Shown: piece by piece, positions 45,237 through 58,400 of the stretch
How the letters are laid out: each line of letters begins with the position of its first letter
How positions within the stretch are numbered: position 1 is the stretch's first letter
NCBI RefSeq assembly: GCF_000002235.5
Contig: NW_022145609.1
Span: forward strand, 39,738,630 to 39,802,629
DNA: 64,000 bases
Reading direction: 5' to 3'
Source of the DNA: Strongylocentrotus purpuratus
Lineage: Eukaryota > Echinodermata > Echinoidea > Camarodonta > Strongylocentrotidae
Made by a program: the position numbers and the translations under genes
Notes under the pieces: generated by a model
Seen by the model: the letters and a program-made list of their open reading frames with translations, nothing else
Told to the model about the DNA's origin: nothing
Databases searched by the model: none

Positions 45237-48200
45237 ATGAGTGCTGTGAAGGTAAGTGTAGTATAGATAGATATTTTCTTGGTAATAAGGAAGCCCTGTG
45301 CATGCTGTGTTTAAATTGTTGTCACAAATTTGATTGGTGAAATCCAAACAATTAACAATATAAAAAAACATCGCTGAAATTAATAATATACTTGGGACTG
45401 TGTAGGGTAACTCAAGGGAGCTCCGCCGCCGAAGCCTTAGGCGGCGGAGCTCCCAGCTCCCTGGAGTTGAGTGTAGGATAGTAAACATGAACATGGTGTG
45501 ATCATTAATATAATAGAGTCTAGTACTTTTAATCGGGCGTAGTTTGACTTTTACTGCTTTCAAACTGGCTTCTATTGGAGTCACACCTATGAAAGTCCTG
45601 ATTGAATTTTCCTTATGTAAACTAGATCTAGACCCGAAGCCGAAGGTGAAACCGCCGCTTTCCCTGCTGTCGCTATCATAATGCATGTGAAATTCACTCG
45701 CTGTGGCAAGTCCTTGCCGGAGGTGAAGAATTATCACGTAATTATTAAGCCTGTGCCCCATCTAGCTGGCATGCAGCATGTTCAACAAAACGTTAAAAAA
45801 CAGAGCAGTTTACGATAAAGCGCGCGTACGCTGCGACATTAGGCCATTTTCATTGGTGTTTTAATCGCTGGTTTCTCCAGAACGCATTCACAGTGTCCGG
45901 CCCCCCCACTCCGGAGTCGGAATGACCCCATGCGTGTTACCGAAATGTCCGGTAAAGGGGTACTTTTCGTGCGACAAAGTCCGGCCCGAGAATTGTAAAA
46001 AAAGGGGTGTAGACCCCTAATAACTTTTCACCCGGTGATTTCTTTAAAAAGGGGGTGTTTTTTCTTTTTTTTCTCTCGTCTCTTTGGACTCCTGAGAAAT
46101 TATTCCGAATTTAGGGGGGTACACTGAGCATTTTCCATGTTTTATGGGGGTCTCCAAGGCAGGAAAAGCCCGCAAAAAGCCTGCGAAAGGGGGGTTCGGA
46201 AATGTTGGCAGTCCTCAGATAGGGGGTGCTTTCAAAAAGAGGGAACGAGCATATGCGTACCCTAAATAACACTGAGTGGGGGGGCCGGGTCACAGTGGCT
46301 GTTTCATTGGTGTCACACCGATAGAATGAGAATTTAATCGCATATTTCTCTTCTTTTCATCAGCTATTTAATCGGCTTTTTCTCCTCTGTAGCATTCTGG
46401 TTTTTTTATGTTCTCATCTTTTCGGTTTATTTTTCCTGATTTCGTCGTACTTTTGTCTGTTTTTCGCTATTGTCATTGTGTCATCATGCCTTCTACATGT
46501 GTTTCTTCATTACTGATCCGGATATTTTTAACAATTCTACTAATTTCACGGCTTTTTACGAATGTTCACTGTCAGGACCACGCCCAACATGCTCAAGGTT
46601 CCATTACTTACACGCGTACCGAACTGTTGAGCTACCGGCCCGCCCAGGCCCCGGGTAGCAAACCACGTGGTTTCGCCGATTTCCCGCGTGAAATTCTACC
46701 ACGGAAAAGAGGAAAGAAAGGTGGGGTTCGACAGCGAGTGAGGAAACGAGGATTTAAACCACCGTTGCCTTCTATCGTTTTTGGTAATGTCAGATCCCTA
46801 CCCAACAAAATTGACGAACTCCGTGCAAATATACGTTTTCTTCATGAGTATAGAGAATCGTGCCTTCTGTGCTTTACGGAAACATGGCTCCACGAGAATA
46901 TCCCGGACAGCGCCATAGACATTGGAGATTACGAAATTATAAGAGGGGACAGAACTTCAGAATCAGGTAAATCCCGTGGAGGTGGTGTTTGTGTCTTTGT
47001 TAATCATAAGTGGTGCAATAACTGGACTGTGAGAGAGAAGTTTTGTACACCCGACTACGAACTACTAGTTGTTGGGCTTCGACCTTTTTACTTGCCGAGG
47101 GAGATTAACAGGATTTTCGTATTAGTTGCATACATTCCGCCACATGCTAATGTTGATATCGCCAGTCAATTCATCGCCTCAAAGGTCAATGAACTCGAGG
47201 CACTATCACCGGATTCAGCTAAGATTATTTTGGGTGACTTTAATCAATGCAAATTGGATGAGGTGCTTCCGACCTACAATCAATTTGTTCAACAGACTAC
47301 ACGTAACGATGCCACCCTTGATTTATGTTACTGCAACATTCCGAACGCATTCACATCGAAGTCCTGTCCACAGTTGGGTAACTCCGACCACAACAACATT
47401 TTTCTCCTCCCGTCGTACCGACAGAAGCTGAAAAGCAGCAAACCGGTTGCCAGGAAACGGCGTGTGTGGAGCTCCGAAGCCATAGAGGAACTGCGTGCTA
47501 GCTTCGATTGCACAGATTGGGACACCTTCGTAGATTCAGCTGAGTCGATAGACGAAGCAGCTACAGTTATATCCGAGTACGTCAACTTCTGCGTTGAATC
47601 TTCGATTCCTCTTAAAGATGTAAAGTCATATCCAAACAACAAGCCATGGATTACTCAGGAACTGAAGGTGTTATTGAAACGGAAACGCGAAGCTTTTCTT
47701 TCAGGAGAGAAGTCACGTGTTAAGGAGATACAGAAAGAAATCAACCGGCAAGTCGCGAAAGCTAAAGTGCTGTATAAAAGAAAACTGGAAAGGAACTTTA
47801 ATGAAAACAACCCACGAGCTGCATGGCAGCAAATGCAAACAATGACCGGTTATAAGGACACTAATAGGAGAGTAATGGATTGTAAACAGGATTTTGTTGA
47901 TAGTCTTAGTGAATTCTATGCCCGATTCGATGTTCATGACTTTTCTACAGAGAATGATGTAATAATAGATAGGCTGTCAAATATTGTAATTGATTCAAAT
48001 AAGGTAATTGTCTTTAGTGAACATGAAGTTCGAAATGTATTTGCGAAGACAAATGTAAACAAAGCATCTGGTCCAGACCACATTTCTAATAAGGTTTTGA
48101 ACATGTGTAGTCAACAACTTGCCTATGTTTTTACACGTATTTACCAATTGATCATGAATGCTGGTAGGATCCCTCGTCTTTGGAAATCCTCGATTATTAT

Positions 48201-51200
48201 TCCAGTTCCTAAGATGAAAAACCCTAGTGAACTGAATCAGTATAGACCAGTAGCCCTTACATGCAATCCTATGAAATGTTTTGAACGGTTATTGTTAAAA
48301 CACCTTAGAAACCATCAGGTTAATATTTTTGACAAGACTCAATTTGCATATCAGAACAATAGAGGTGTAGAAGACGCAGTACTTGTTTTTTTACAGGGTC
48401 TGTATAAACATTTGGATACTCCTAGGTCTTACGCTAGGTCTGTGTTCATAGATTTCTCAAGTGCCTTTAATACGATTGTTCCTTACATACTGATAGATAA
48501 GCTACTTAATATGAATGCCAAACCATGTCTAGTTAGGATTATCCATAATTTCCTTGTAGACAGACCACAATGGGTTAAGTGTAATAATCTGAACTCTATC
48601 ATCAAATGTCTGAATCTAGGTGCTCCTCAAGGCTGTGTAATTTCACCAATTCTCTTCTCGCTCTATATTAGTGACTATACCATCACCAATAATAATTGTT
48701 CAATAATTAAGTACGCAGACGACACTGTGATAACTGGTTTCCTTCAAGGAGATTCCAGCCCATATGTTAGAGAAGTTGATCAATTTGTAAACTGGTGCGA
48801 TCGGCACCATCTAGTTCTTAACGTAAAAAAGACCAAGGAAATGGTATTTGACTTTCGTCGTTCCTCTCAGCCTCTTGACTCGTTGGTTATCCATGATCAA
48901 AGCATTGAGCGAGTTTCTGAATATAAGTACTTGGGAACAACTGTTGATAATAAACTTAACTGGAATAGGAACACCCAAATCGTAGCAGGCAAGGCGAGTC
49001 AAAGGTTATACTTTCTAAGGAAACTAAAGGAATTTCATGTGGATAATAGGATTCTAGTTCTCTTCTACCAATCTCTTATACAGAGTATCCTGACATTCAA
49101 TTTTTTGTGCACTTTTGGTAATCTTTCAAAACAAAATCGGAGAAAGTTAGATAGACCCAGGAAAATTGCCCAGCGGTTAATTTATTCAGATCTTCCCCCT
49201 ATCAGTACTGTGTATGAAAAACGTATGTTACTTAAAGTTCACACAATAATGAATGACCCATCACATCCATTACATCATTTTCTTGGATTCAACCACTCAG
49301 GTATTCGCCTACGCGTACCGAGGAGCAACCGCTGTCGTTACAGACAATCCTTTGTACCGAATGTCATTCATATGTTCAATGCTAATGTCAAGCGATGACC
49401 CTTTTGAAAGTCTCTTGCCAGCCAGTTAGCCAGTTATATATTTATATTTTCCTTGTAACTCTAACACCTGCCAATTGACCCACCGTTCAATCTTGCCTCT
49501 GCTCTGTTTTTACGCATAATTAGTATCATAAAGCCGGTTTTTTAAAATGTGCAACATAATGGACCAGTTTCGCAGTGGGTTCGGGTTGGGTGCGTGGGTC
49601 TTTGTCGGGGTGCCTGGATGCGGGTGGCTCCATTCACCGTTGGGAGTGGTTGTGCTTTGGTGGGCGGGGTGTGAGTTGCGTACGTTGGTTGTTGCTAGGT
49701 TGGGCGAGCTCTAATGTATTGCCAGCCTGGTAGCATCTTTCGTGTGCAACTCGCATTCTGCCTGTTGGAATACGATTGTTCCTGGCGGGTGGGAGGAGTC
49801 ATTCGTGTCCGCGCACTTCGCGGGGACCTGCGCATTCAACGTGGATACGCTGCGAAACTGGTCTATTACCTCTCAGATAGACAGTTACATGTGTCGTGTA
49901 TGGACGAGTTCCCCTTCCTTTCCTTTTCTTTCCCCTCCCTCTATTTATACCCTCTTCTCTCCTTACGTCCACCTTTCGTTCCTATCTTTCTCTCTCTCTC
50001 CCTCTATCTCTCTATCTCTCTATCTCTCCCCTCCCTCTCTGTCTCTTTCCCCCTCTCCCCTCTCTCTCTTATTACTATTTTTTGCTCCTCAGTCTCCTTA
50101 CGACTTTTTTCTCACTTCTCAATCTTTGAATGTCGACTTCTTTCTTAAGTTTTCCCTATTACTATGTAATTTATACTTATGCTTTTTGTTAATGTCATGA
50201 TCTGGTGTGAATTTATGTACATTATGTGACATATCAATTATTTTGTAACTACTTTGTATTATGTTTATGTGCTGCCAGTGGAGGCCAATTTTCTATGTTT
50301 TTGAATATGGACCAATAAATTATCTATCTATCTATCTATCTATAGTTATTTCAATAAATTTAATTTAATAAATGTAATTTTATGTTTTCAAGCCGGGTTT
50401 TACATCACGTATTCATGAAGATCATACATAACAATATTTAATAATTGTATTTTATTGAATTATTTTGTATATATACTTCATGTAAATATTACAGTTTAAT
50501 CATTTAATTTCAATTTTTTAATGATCAATAATAATTTTTTTCTTAATACATTATCAAAATGTCCTGCTCCGACTCTCAAACTGTATACCTAACCTTACAC
50601 CCTTTGAATTTCTATTTATTTCATATCCAAGTATGCAAACCGAACTCAATATTATTATTGTTTTCATTATTTATGATTTATTTACTATGTACTGTTTATA
50701 TCTGGATTCATTTAAAAGTGTTAAAGCATATAATTATATTTTTATGTCTATGGAATTATTTTTACCTTGTAAATTCACTTGTATCAGCCTCCAGTTGTAT
50801 TGTTGAATATTCGAATAAAACCTTATCAAAATAAAAAATAAAAAATAAAAATAGTGGCTGTTTCATCGGATGCGTCCGGATGCATCTGATGAAAATCAGG
50901 CCAGTTTGAAAGGGGTATTTGATGCACGCATGGCTTTCCATTTACTCTCCTTTTATGAGGATACTCAGCAGGGGCCCGTTCCTAGAAACTGTCATAAGTC
51001 TAACTTCTTGACTAAATCAGCGTTAGTGAGCTACTTGTCCGCTACGTGTTTCACGGAGCCCTCTTTGCTAACATCAAGGACAACTTCCTGACTAAGGAGT
51101 TATGACGACTCCGACACCGTCACATCTCTGTCATAACTATTTAGTCGATGGGCAGCGCTATCACATGTCATTTATTGGGTAGACTATGGCTAGCAAGATA

Positions 51201-52405
51201 GGACAATAAATCCTCCAGCTATGATTTTCTACACATTCACTTAAACAGGAAGTTATCATTTCTTTACAGTTAGAAAATCTTTTGAAAATATGCCATGTTT
51301 ATATTTAGGCTTTTCCCACTTTTATAAACTGATTATACATGTACGCGTTTCTTTACATATTGTAAAATCCTTGAAGGGATGGGTAATCTGCCACAGCAGG
51401 CAAGCCATAGTTCGAAGTGTATTCTTTATTTTTTAGACCCATATTGCCTTCGAGATAAATTCTATCTTCAAATGTGTAAAATGAATACATGTAGGTCTAG
51501 TTTAAAACATGTGTTTTAATATTTAGAATGTTGAAGTTTTGTCATTTGATTATTCAACTTTATTCAAAACATTGGACACAAATTTCATTACATTGTATTT
51601 TTCTAAGAATAATATATTGGTGTATTTTTATAAACTATCAAATGAAAATATCCGGGGGGTACCCATCTCAAGAACAAAACTGATTCACCGGCCATGTAAT
51701 GAAATACTCACAATTATATTTTACAAGTACTTCTGTTGTATAATCTACACATATTTGGAAGTATATTGCATCTCTTATTTCTTGGTATCATTGTCAATCT
51801 TGTTTAATACAAATTCATTTAAATAATTGCATTTTCCCTAATATTACTTTACCATTGCCCATTTTAAAGGGTCACTTGAAGAATTTTCTCGAAGTAAAGC
51901 TCATTTTTCACATTGCAATTACTCGAAAAATGGGACCCATGTTTATGTATTTTTTTTGTGAAAAAGTGACCCATTAGAGCAGCACACACCAGTAGGCTAC
52001 GTCTTATTGTGTACCCCCCCCCCCCCCCCCCCCCCGGTATAATCATTGTCAATTAAATCAAATAAATTTTATTCTTGATCATACATGTTGCTATTTTTTC
52101 TCTTTCATAATTCTCTGTTACTGTGTTTTTTCCTCAGATTGGAATCATTGGAGGATCAGGGCTGGACGATCCTGATATTCTTCATTCCAGACATGAGAAG
52201 TTTGTTGACACACCCTATGGAAAGGTACAACAAAAAATTATCATTATATTTATAGAACAGAGAAAAGTCTCTATAGTCCTCTTGGTATATTTATGTACCA
52301 GATACCTAGAATGTTGTTTGTTCCTTTATTCATTTTTTATTGAATTTATTTTGGAGGGAGGGAGGTGTTTCTTCATTCTTTTCTTCTTTTTTTTTCTTTT
52401 TCAGA

Positions 52406-52444
<39 letters not shown>

Positions 52445-55400
52445 GAGGGGAAAGGGGAGCAATTGATCATAGATTGACCACAAATTTTCTCAAGCCTGAT
52501 GCAGTTTGACAGCTGCTGATGTTTAGGGAATTACATGGGTTGAATTTGCTGGTGTTTGAAGTCGATGCCTTTAAACAAGAATTTATCTTCTTTTCTGTGG
52601 CGTATCACATTTATCTTCTAACCATATGTGTTTTCAAATCCTTCAGCCCTCTGACGCACTTACCATCGGACAGATTGAGGGAGTGGACTGTGTTCTTCTT
52701 GCAAGGTAAACATTAGAATTTTATTAATTTGTATGTAGAGGTGTGCACTGATTTATTTAGAAAATTCATTCACTGTGTGATATGTTTTAATACGATTTGA
52801 TGGATAATTTTACTGTAGTTAATTTATGTTTGTACAATTATTTCTGTTTTTATGCAACATACAAAATTCTGCAATTCAGCCATCTGGCTTCGAATGAATT
52901 TTGAATAAAACAGTTAGCATTACCATTACAATCAATTTATCCAATTGATGTGTGCAAAGCAGGCAGTTAGTCACATTTATGGGTATGCCTTTGCTGTACG
53001 CTCTGAATGCATAAAAACATTAACTGAACAAAACTTGCATTTTTAAAGCACCCAGGATGTTTAGGTCAAAAACATCTCCTAATAGAGTTGAAACTTAAAA
53101 GATCTTAAGAATTTTCTATATTTTTGTTAAATAAACATGACTTATGAATTACCGACCTGAAAAATGAAGAGGAAAAATTGATTTTTTTGAAACAGTTAAA
53201 AAACAATGGAAATTGCTGATCCATCTACAGTGCTAGCTGGAAGCATATTATTTCAGTATTGCAATGAGGAAAGTATAGAAGTGAAATTGATTCAAGCGTA
53301 CATGTGCCAATTGCTGGATTCTAATGCAACGTTTAATATGTTTCTTTTTTGTTTATAATCAAGTGACTTAATTTTAATGATTATTTTCCTACAGGAATAT
53401 AATTCTATAATGGTTTTCTATTTTGAGAGAAGATTTTCTTTCCATTATCCAGAAGAAAAAAAATTCAAGGATATTTTTGTTTTCCATTTAATAATCATGA
53501 AAAGTCATGGAATTTGTTTTCCTAGGAAGAGCAAAAAACCCTGCTATGTAAAGTGGCATACAATTATTTGCCATCTTGATAGTTGTGTACAGTAAGTCAA
53601 ACATCAGTATTAGCTACATGTACTTCGTTGTACTTGTGCCTTGAACCTTAAAATAATAGTCCCTTTCAGCAGCTCCTAGAAGCTGTCCCCAGGATGATGA
53701 TGTGCTGTGTGTCAGTGTAAGTGCCACAGTGAAGTGAGTAATGTTTACACATGTACAGTAAAACATTGACTGCCCAAGGGAAACACAAAAAGTGGTCTTT
53801 GAAGACGGGTACCAGCATTTTTTTGTAGACAGGTTCCTTTAGTACATGTTTTAATGAGAAACCATTTTCAAGGGAAACAAAAAATGTGGTCTTTGTAGAC
53901 AGGTGGTCACTAAAGCAGGTTTGATAGTTAAATGAAATATGAGTACCAGTATGCACTGTGTGTGAGTGAAACAAATGCCATTTGCAGTTTTTCTTACAAC
54001 AACAAAAAGTGATTCTCTGTTCTTTCATCCAAACAGACACGGACGCAAGCACGACATCATGCCTTCCAAGATCAACTTCCGCGCCAACGTGTATGCCCTG
54101 AAGCAGGAGGGTTGCACCCACCTGGTGGTGACGACAGCCTGCGGGTCCCTCCAGGAGCAGATCGCTCCTGGTCACATCGTGGTCCCGGACCAGTTCATCG
54201 ACAGGACCTACAAGAGGATCCAGACCTACTATGACGGAGAGGAAGGCAGTCCTAAGGGCATCTCTCATATCGCCATGCATTCCCCTTTCTGTGAAAGAAC
54301 CAGAGAGGTGAGAAGCGTGAAGATTGTTCATCCAGTGGGAAAAGAAAATAATTTTTTTTTTTTTGGAGTTTTTTTATGGATTTGCTTTAGAATTTGATAA
54401 AAATGTGATTCAATTTTTGGTATTCCTGCTCCTTGTGCTTACCAGATTTCTGTTGGAAATTACCAGAGCTAGCGTCAGCTAACCTCTCCACTTCCAAGTG
54501 TCCTATTTGCAGGCTCCATAATTTGTACAAATCTCAAGACATTAGCATTTTATTTCAAAGAGTCAAATTTTTGGTCACAATGTTTTATTTAAGAATAGAT
54601 TGGGCGGAGTAATGAGTGTTTTGTTTTATTCACATGTAGTTGAATTCTATTTTTCTATGATTTACTAATACATTATGTGAGATGGCCAAACCATGAAGTT
54701 CAGGGTTAATCAAAATCATTTTTTATGTTTTTTATGACATTTTATACTTCTAAAGACATTTGGATTAAAAATGTGATTAATATCTGCATGGTATCAATGA
54801 TTTTATTGAATTTTATGAAATTATTTGATTACATCTCTTTGATCAGACATACTAATGATTTCAGATGCATATCCATCAGTACTTGTAATACCTACTTATT
54901 GAACATTATTATTGATTTGCCTATCTACAGCATCTCATTGCATCAGTCAAGTCGCTGGGTCTAACGTGCCACGAAAAGGGCACCGTGGTCACCATGGAGG
55001 GGCCCCGCTTCTCCTCGCGGGCCGAGAGCAAGATGTACCGCATCCTGGGCGGAGACGTGATCAACATGACCACCGTACCGGAGGTTATCCTGGCCAAGGA
55101 GCAGGGTCTGTGTTACGCCGCCATCGCCTTGCCAACGGACTACGACAGCTGGAGAGAGTCGGAAGAATCGGTGAGTGGAGAGAGCATGGTGGAATTCTAT
55201 GTAATATATGTTCAGACAGGGCTCAAATTAATTTTTTGTCCATGGGGCTCTTCCCCAAAAAAAAGAGAACTGACAGGGACTCTTTTTTTAATACAAATTT
55301 CATTTCAATTGGTGGTACCCATGATACTCCTAAATTCTTTGCTATTTCATCATTATCAGCATTTCTGGTCCAAGCCCGTACAGGCGCCTCCTCGCCAACT

Positions 55401-58400
55401 GGTTTCCTTTTACTAAATTTAGCTTTCGGTTGATTTACTGGTCGAGGTTCATTATTTGCTGGTCTTTGGAATCACCAGATTTCAGAGGATTCACGAAATA
55501 CTTCTCCACGTTTTGGTCCTTGCATGATCGCCTCTATCTAGCTCCAGCAGATATGGGGCGGCAGCATGCACACCAGTATACTACCGGTGCAGCTAGTATA
55601 GCCACTGCTGACGGCCGCTGTGCACTGCGAGCTTCCGCTGTTTGTATCTATAATACTCCAAGAGATGTGAAGATGGAAGATATAGCGCAATCTTGCGGCG
55701 AAAAAGCGTTCATTTGTTTACAACTAATATGGCAGCCACTAGACACCGAAAAATTTGGGCGAGAAATCCTGCACGCTAACCTAATTTCAATAGTTCCATT
55801 TCATTGGTTTGAGGTTTGAAAGTTGAAACTCAATATTGTGTGAAAGTTATAGCAGAAACGATAATCTTTATCCTATAATTCTACGGGGGCGATTTTTAAT
55901 TTTGCAATCGCCCCCATGAGCAATCTGACGGAGGCGATTATGAAGCTCACGGGGGCAAATTGCCCACCGCCCCCGGTATTTTGAGCTTTGTGTTCAGAGC
56001 AGAATGGTGATGGTGAAATAATAATAATAATAATAAAAGTTCAATCTTGTAAAGCGCATAACACATTATGATACAAAGTCTCTATGCGCTTCCAAAGAGC
56101 TTTGGAGATCATTACCCTTGCTTTAGCTCCGGCAGCCGTTATCAGTGCACAGTGCATTTCAAGGAATAATCCTAATACATGTAGGTACCCATTTACCTCA
56201 CTTGGGTTGAGTGTGGCAAAAGTAGGATAATGTCTTGCCAAAGGACATTACTGCCACGGCAGGACTTGAATCGCGGACCTTGAGATCCACATTCTGGTGA
56301 CATATCCACTCGACCACGACACCTCTACATAATACATTATACTACGTCTTTTTTAACAAGGGTAGCCACATCAGTATTAATAGGGTTCTCCCTGAGAGCC
56401 CTGCAATCATAATATAACTCCGCCTTTAGCCAAGCTACCATGAGAAGTCGCTCAAGCATTCAAGGAATTTCTTCCTACCAAGAAGTCAAGTACGCATTCA
56501 CATCACCTGGGTTGAGTGTGGTAAATATAGATTAATATCTTGCCAAAGGATATTAGTGCCGCAGCGGGGCTCGAACTGCTAGCCATGTGATTCACATAGG
56601 CAATCGATCTACTGCAGGATCCGACCAACAATTCAGAATGAATTATAGCCATGTTCTCTTGACATAAGATTCCCATACCAGACCTCGAGATTAGCTTTAA
56701 TCTGCCTATTTTGACAGTTATTTACTCTCTAAAATGTTATTGTCAGGTATCTCTTGATGTTGTGATGAAGACCTTTGCAATGAATGCTGCTAACGGCAAG
56801 AAGGTCCTGCTTGATGTCATTCCAAAGATAGCCAAAGAAGACTGGACAGAAACCATCCAGGGGCATGTGGTAAGAGACAAGAGGCTATTATTATTATTGT
56901 TATGAATGTCGAACCTGCTTTAGTGACCACCCGTCTACAAAGACCACAGTTTTTGTTTCCCCTTGAAAATGGTTTCTCATTAAAACATGTACTAAACAAA
57001 CCTGTCTACAATGACCACTTTTCGTGTTTCCCTTGGGTGGTCGCTATAGATAGGTTTGACTAATAACAATAATAATAATGATACATGAGATTTATATAGC
57101 GCCATTATCCATTTTAATTAAATGCTCAAGGCACTTCAAAATATTAGGGAACACATTACATCATGACAAAGAATTGTGTACATTTACATAAGAAAGAAAA
57201 TTACTTTTATTATTATTATTACTATTATTATTTGTTCTGATGTTATTATTATTAATATTATTGTTGTTGCTGTTTTTGTTGTTTGTGTTGTTGTTGTTGT
57301 TGTCATATTTATACAGAGGGTAGTCCCATCAGTGATATGCCCTTGTGCAAATACAAATTTATACTGTCGGGTAAAATGTATTACCGGTATAAATATTGAA
57401 AGCCTGCAAATAAAAAGAGAGAGGAGGGGGTGGAGATGGAGAGAGAGAAATGAACAGAAACAGAGACAGGGTGAGACAGAGACTGACAGGATGAAAGGGG
57501 GAGGGGAAATGAGAACGGGAGGGGTGAGAGACAGAGAGAGAAAGAGAGAGACTGATAGACATCAGAAATGAACAGGTATAGCTAAAGAAAGGGAGAAAGA
57601 GAAAAGATGGTAATGGAGGGAGAACTATTCCAAGGCACTTTCATGTAATTCCACTGCAATGCAGAGGAGTGAAGAGTGATGATTTTGGCAAGCCATCAGA
57701 TACCAAGATGCAAAGGGTAGGCTAAATTTGGAACACAAAAAAGTGAAATGAGCCTTAGTCTGCCAGCACACACTGCTATTTTAACATTAAAAAATTGTAC
57801 TTGGCATATCTTCAAAGTAATGTTTTTTTTTAAAATAATAATATATTAAAGCCCCACTGTCCTACTTGTAGCTACTTGCTCCCTCTATAAAGAAAACTTC
57901 CCCAATCGGTGCCTGTTGGTCCCCCATGATCCTCTATTTCTTATGTTATTTGAGAGCTGAGTTGATGAGATAGCCACCTGTCAGTGACCTTGCTGTGTGG
58001 TCTAATCCCTCCTAGCCACACTAGTGTTGATAAGCTTTAAAGCCGTTCTGCACTAGTTTGGCCAAGGGGGAATAGCTCTCTGCAAGGTCACTGACAGGTG
58101 GTTATCTCATAAAAATCAGCTCTCAGTTAACATAAGAAAAAGGGGATCATGGGGGACCAACAGGCACCGATTAGGCATTGTTTGCTATATAGAGGGCACA
58201 AGTAGCTATAAGTAGTGCAGTGGGGCTTTAAAGAACAATGGTAGTGTTGTTTTAAGCCCAGATAATTTGCACTGTGCATGATCCCAAGAAATCACATAAT
58301 CAGAAGGTCATTCATGATGAGCAGATCCCCCTGCTCAAGGAGGCGCAATGGCTTACTGGTAGAGCAGTGGTCTCGTAACCATGAGGTCCCGGGTTCAAAA

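Noticed and set aside
45207-45761. Minus-strand 184-codon frame at the MTAP start
   Set aside because: Runs antisense across MTAP exon 1 and the GC hairpin; no recognisable protein and in the wrong direction for PIF1.
50971-51170. TIR element starting CAGGGGCCCGTTCCTAG
   Set aside because: No complementary right end or target duplication could be located by eye.
53666-54331. Minus-strand 221-codon frame
   Set aside because: Antisense shadow of MTAP exon 4, where codon bias keeps the reverse frame open.
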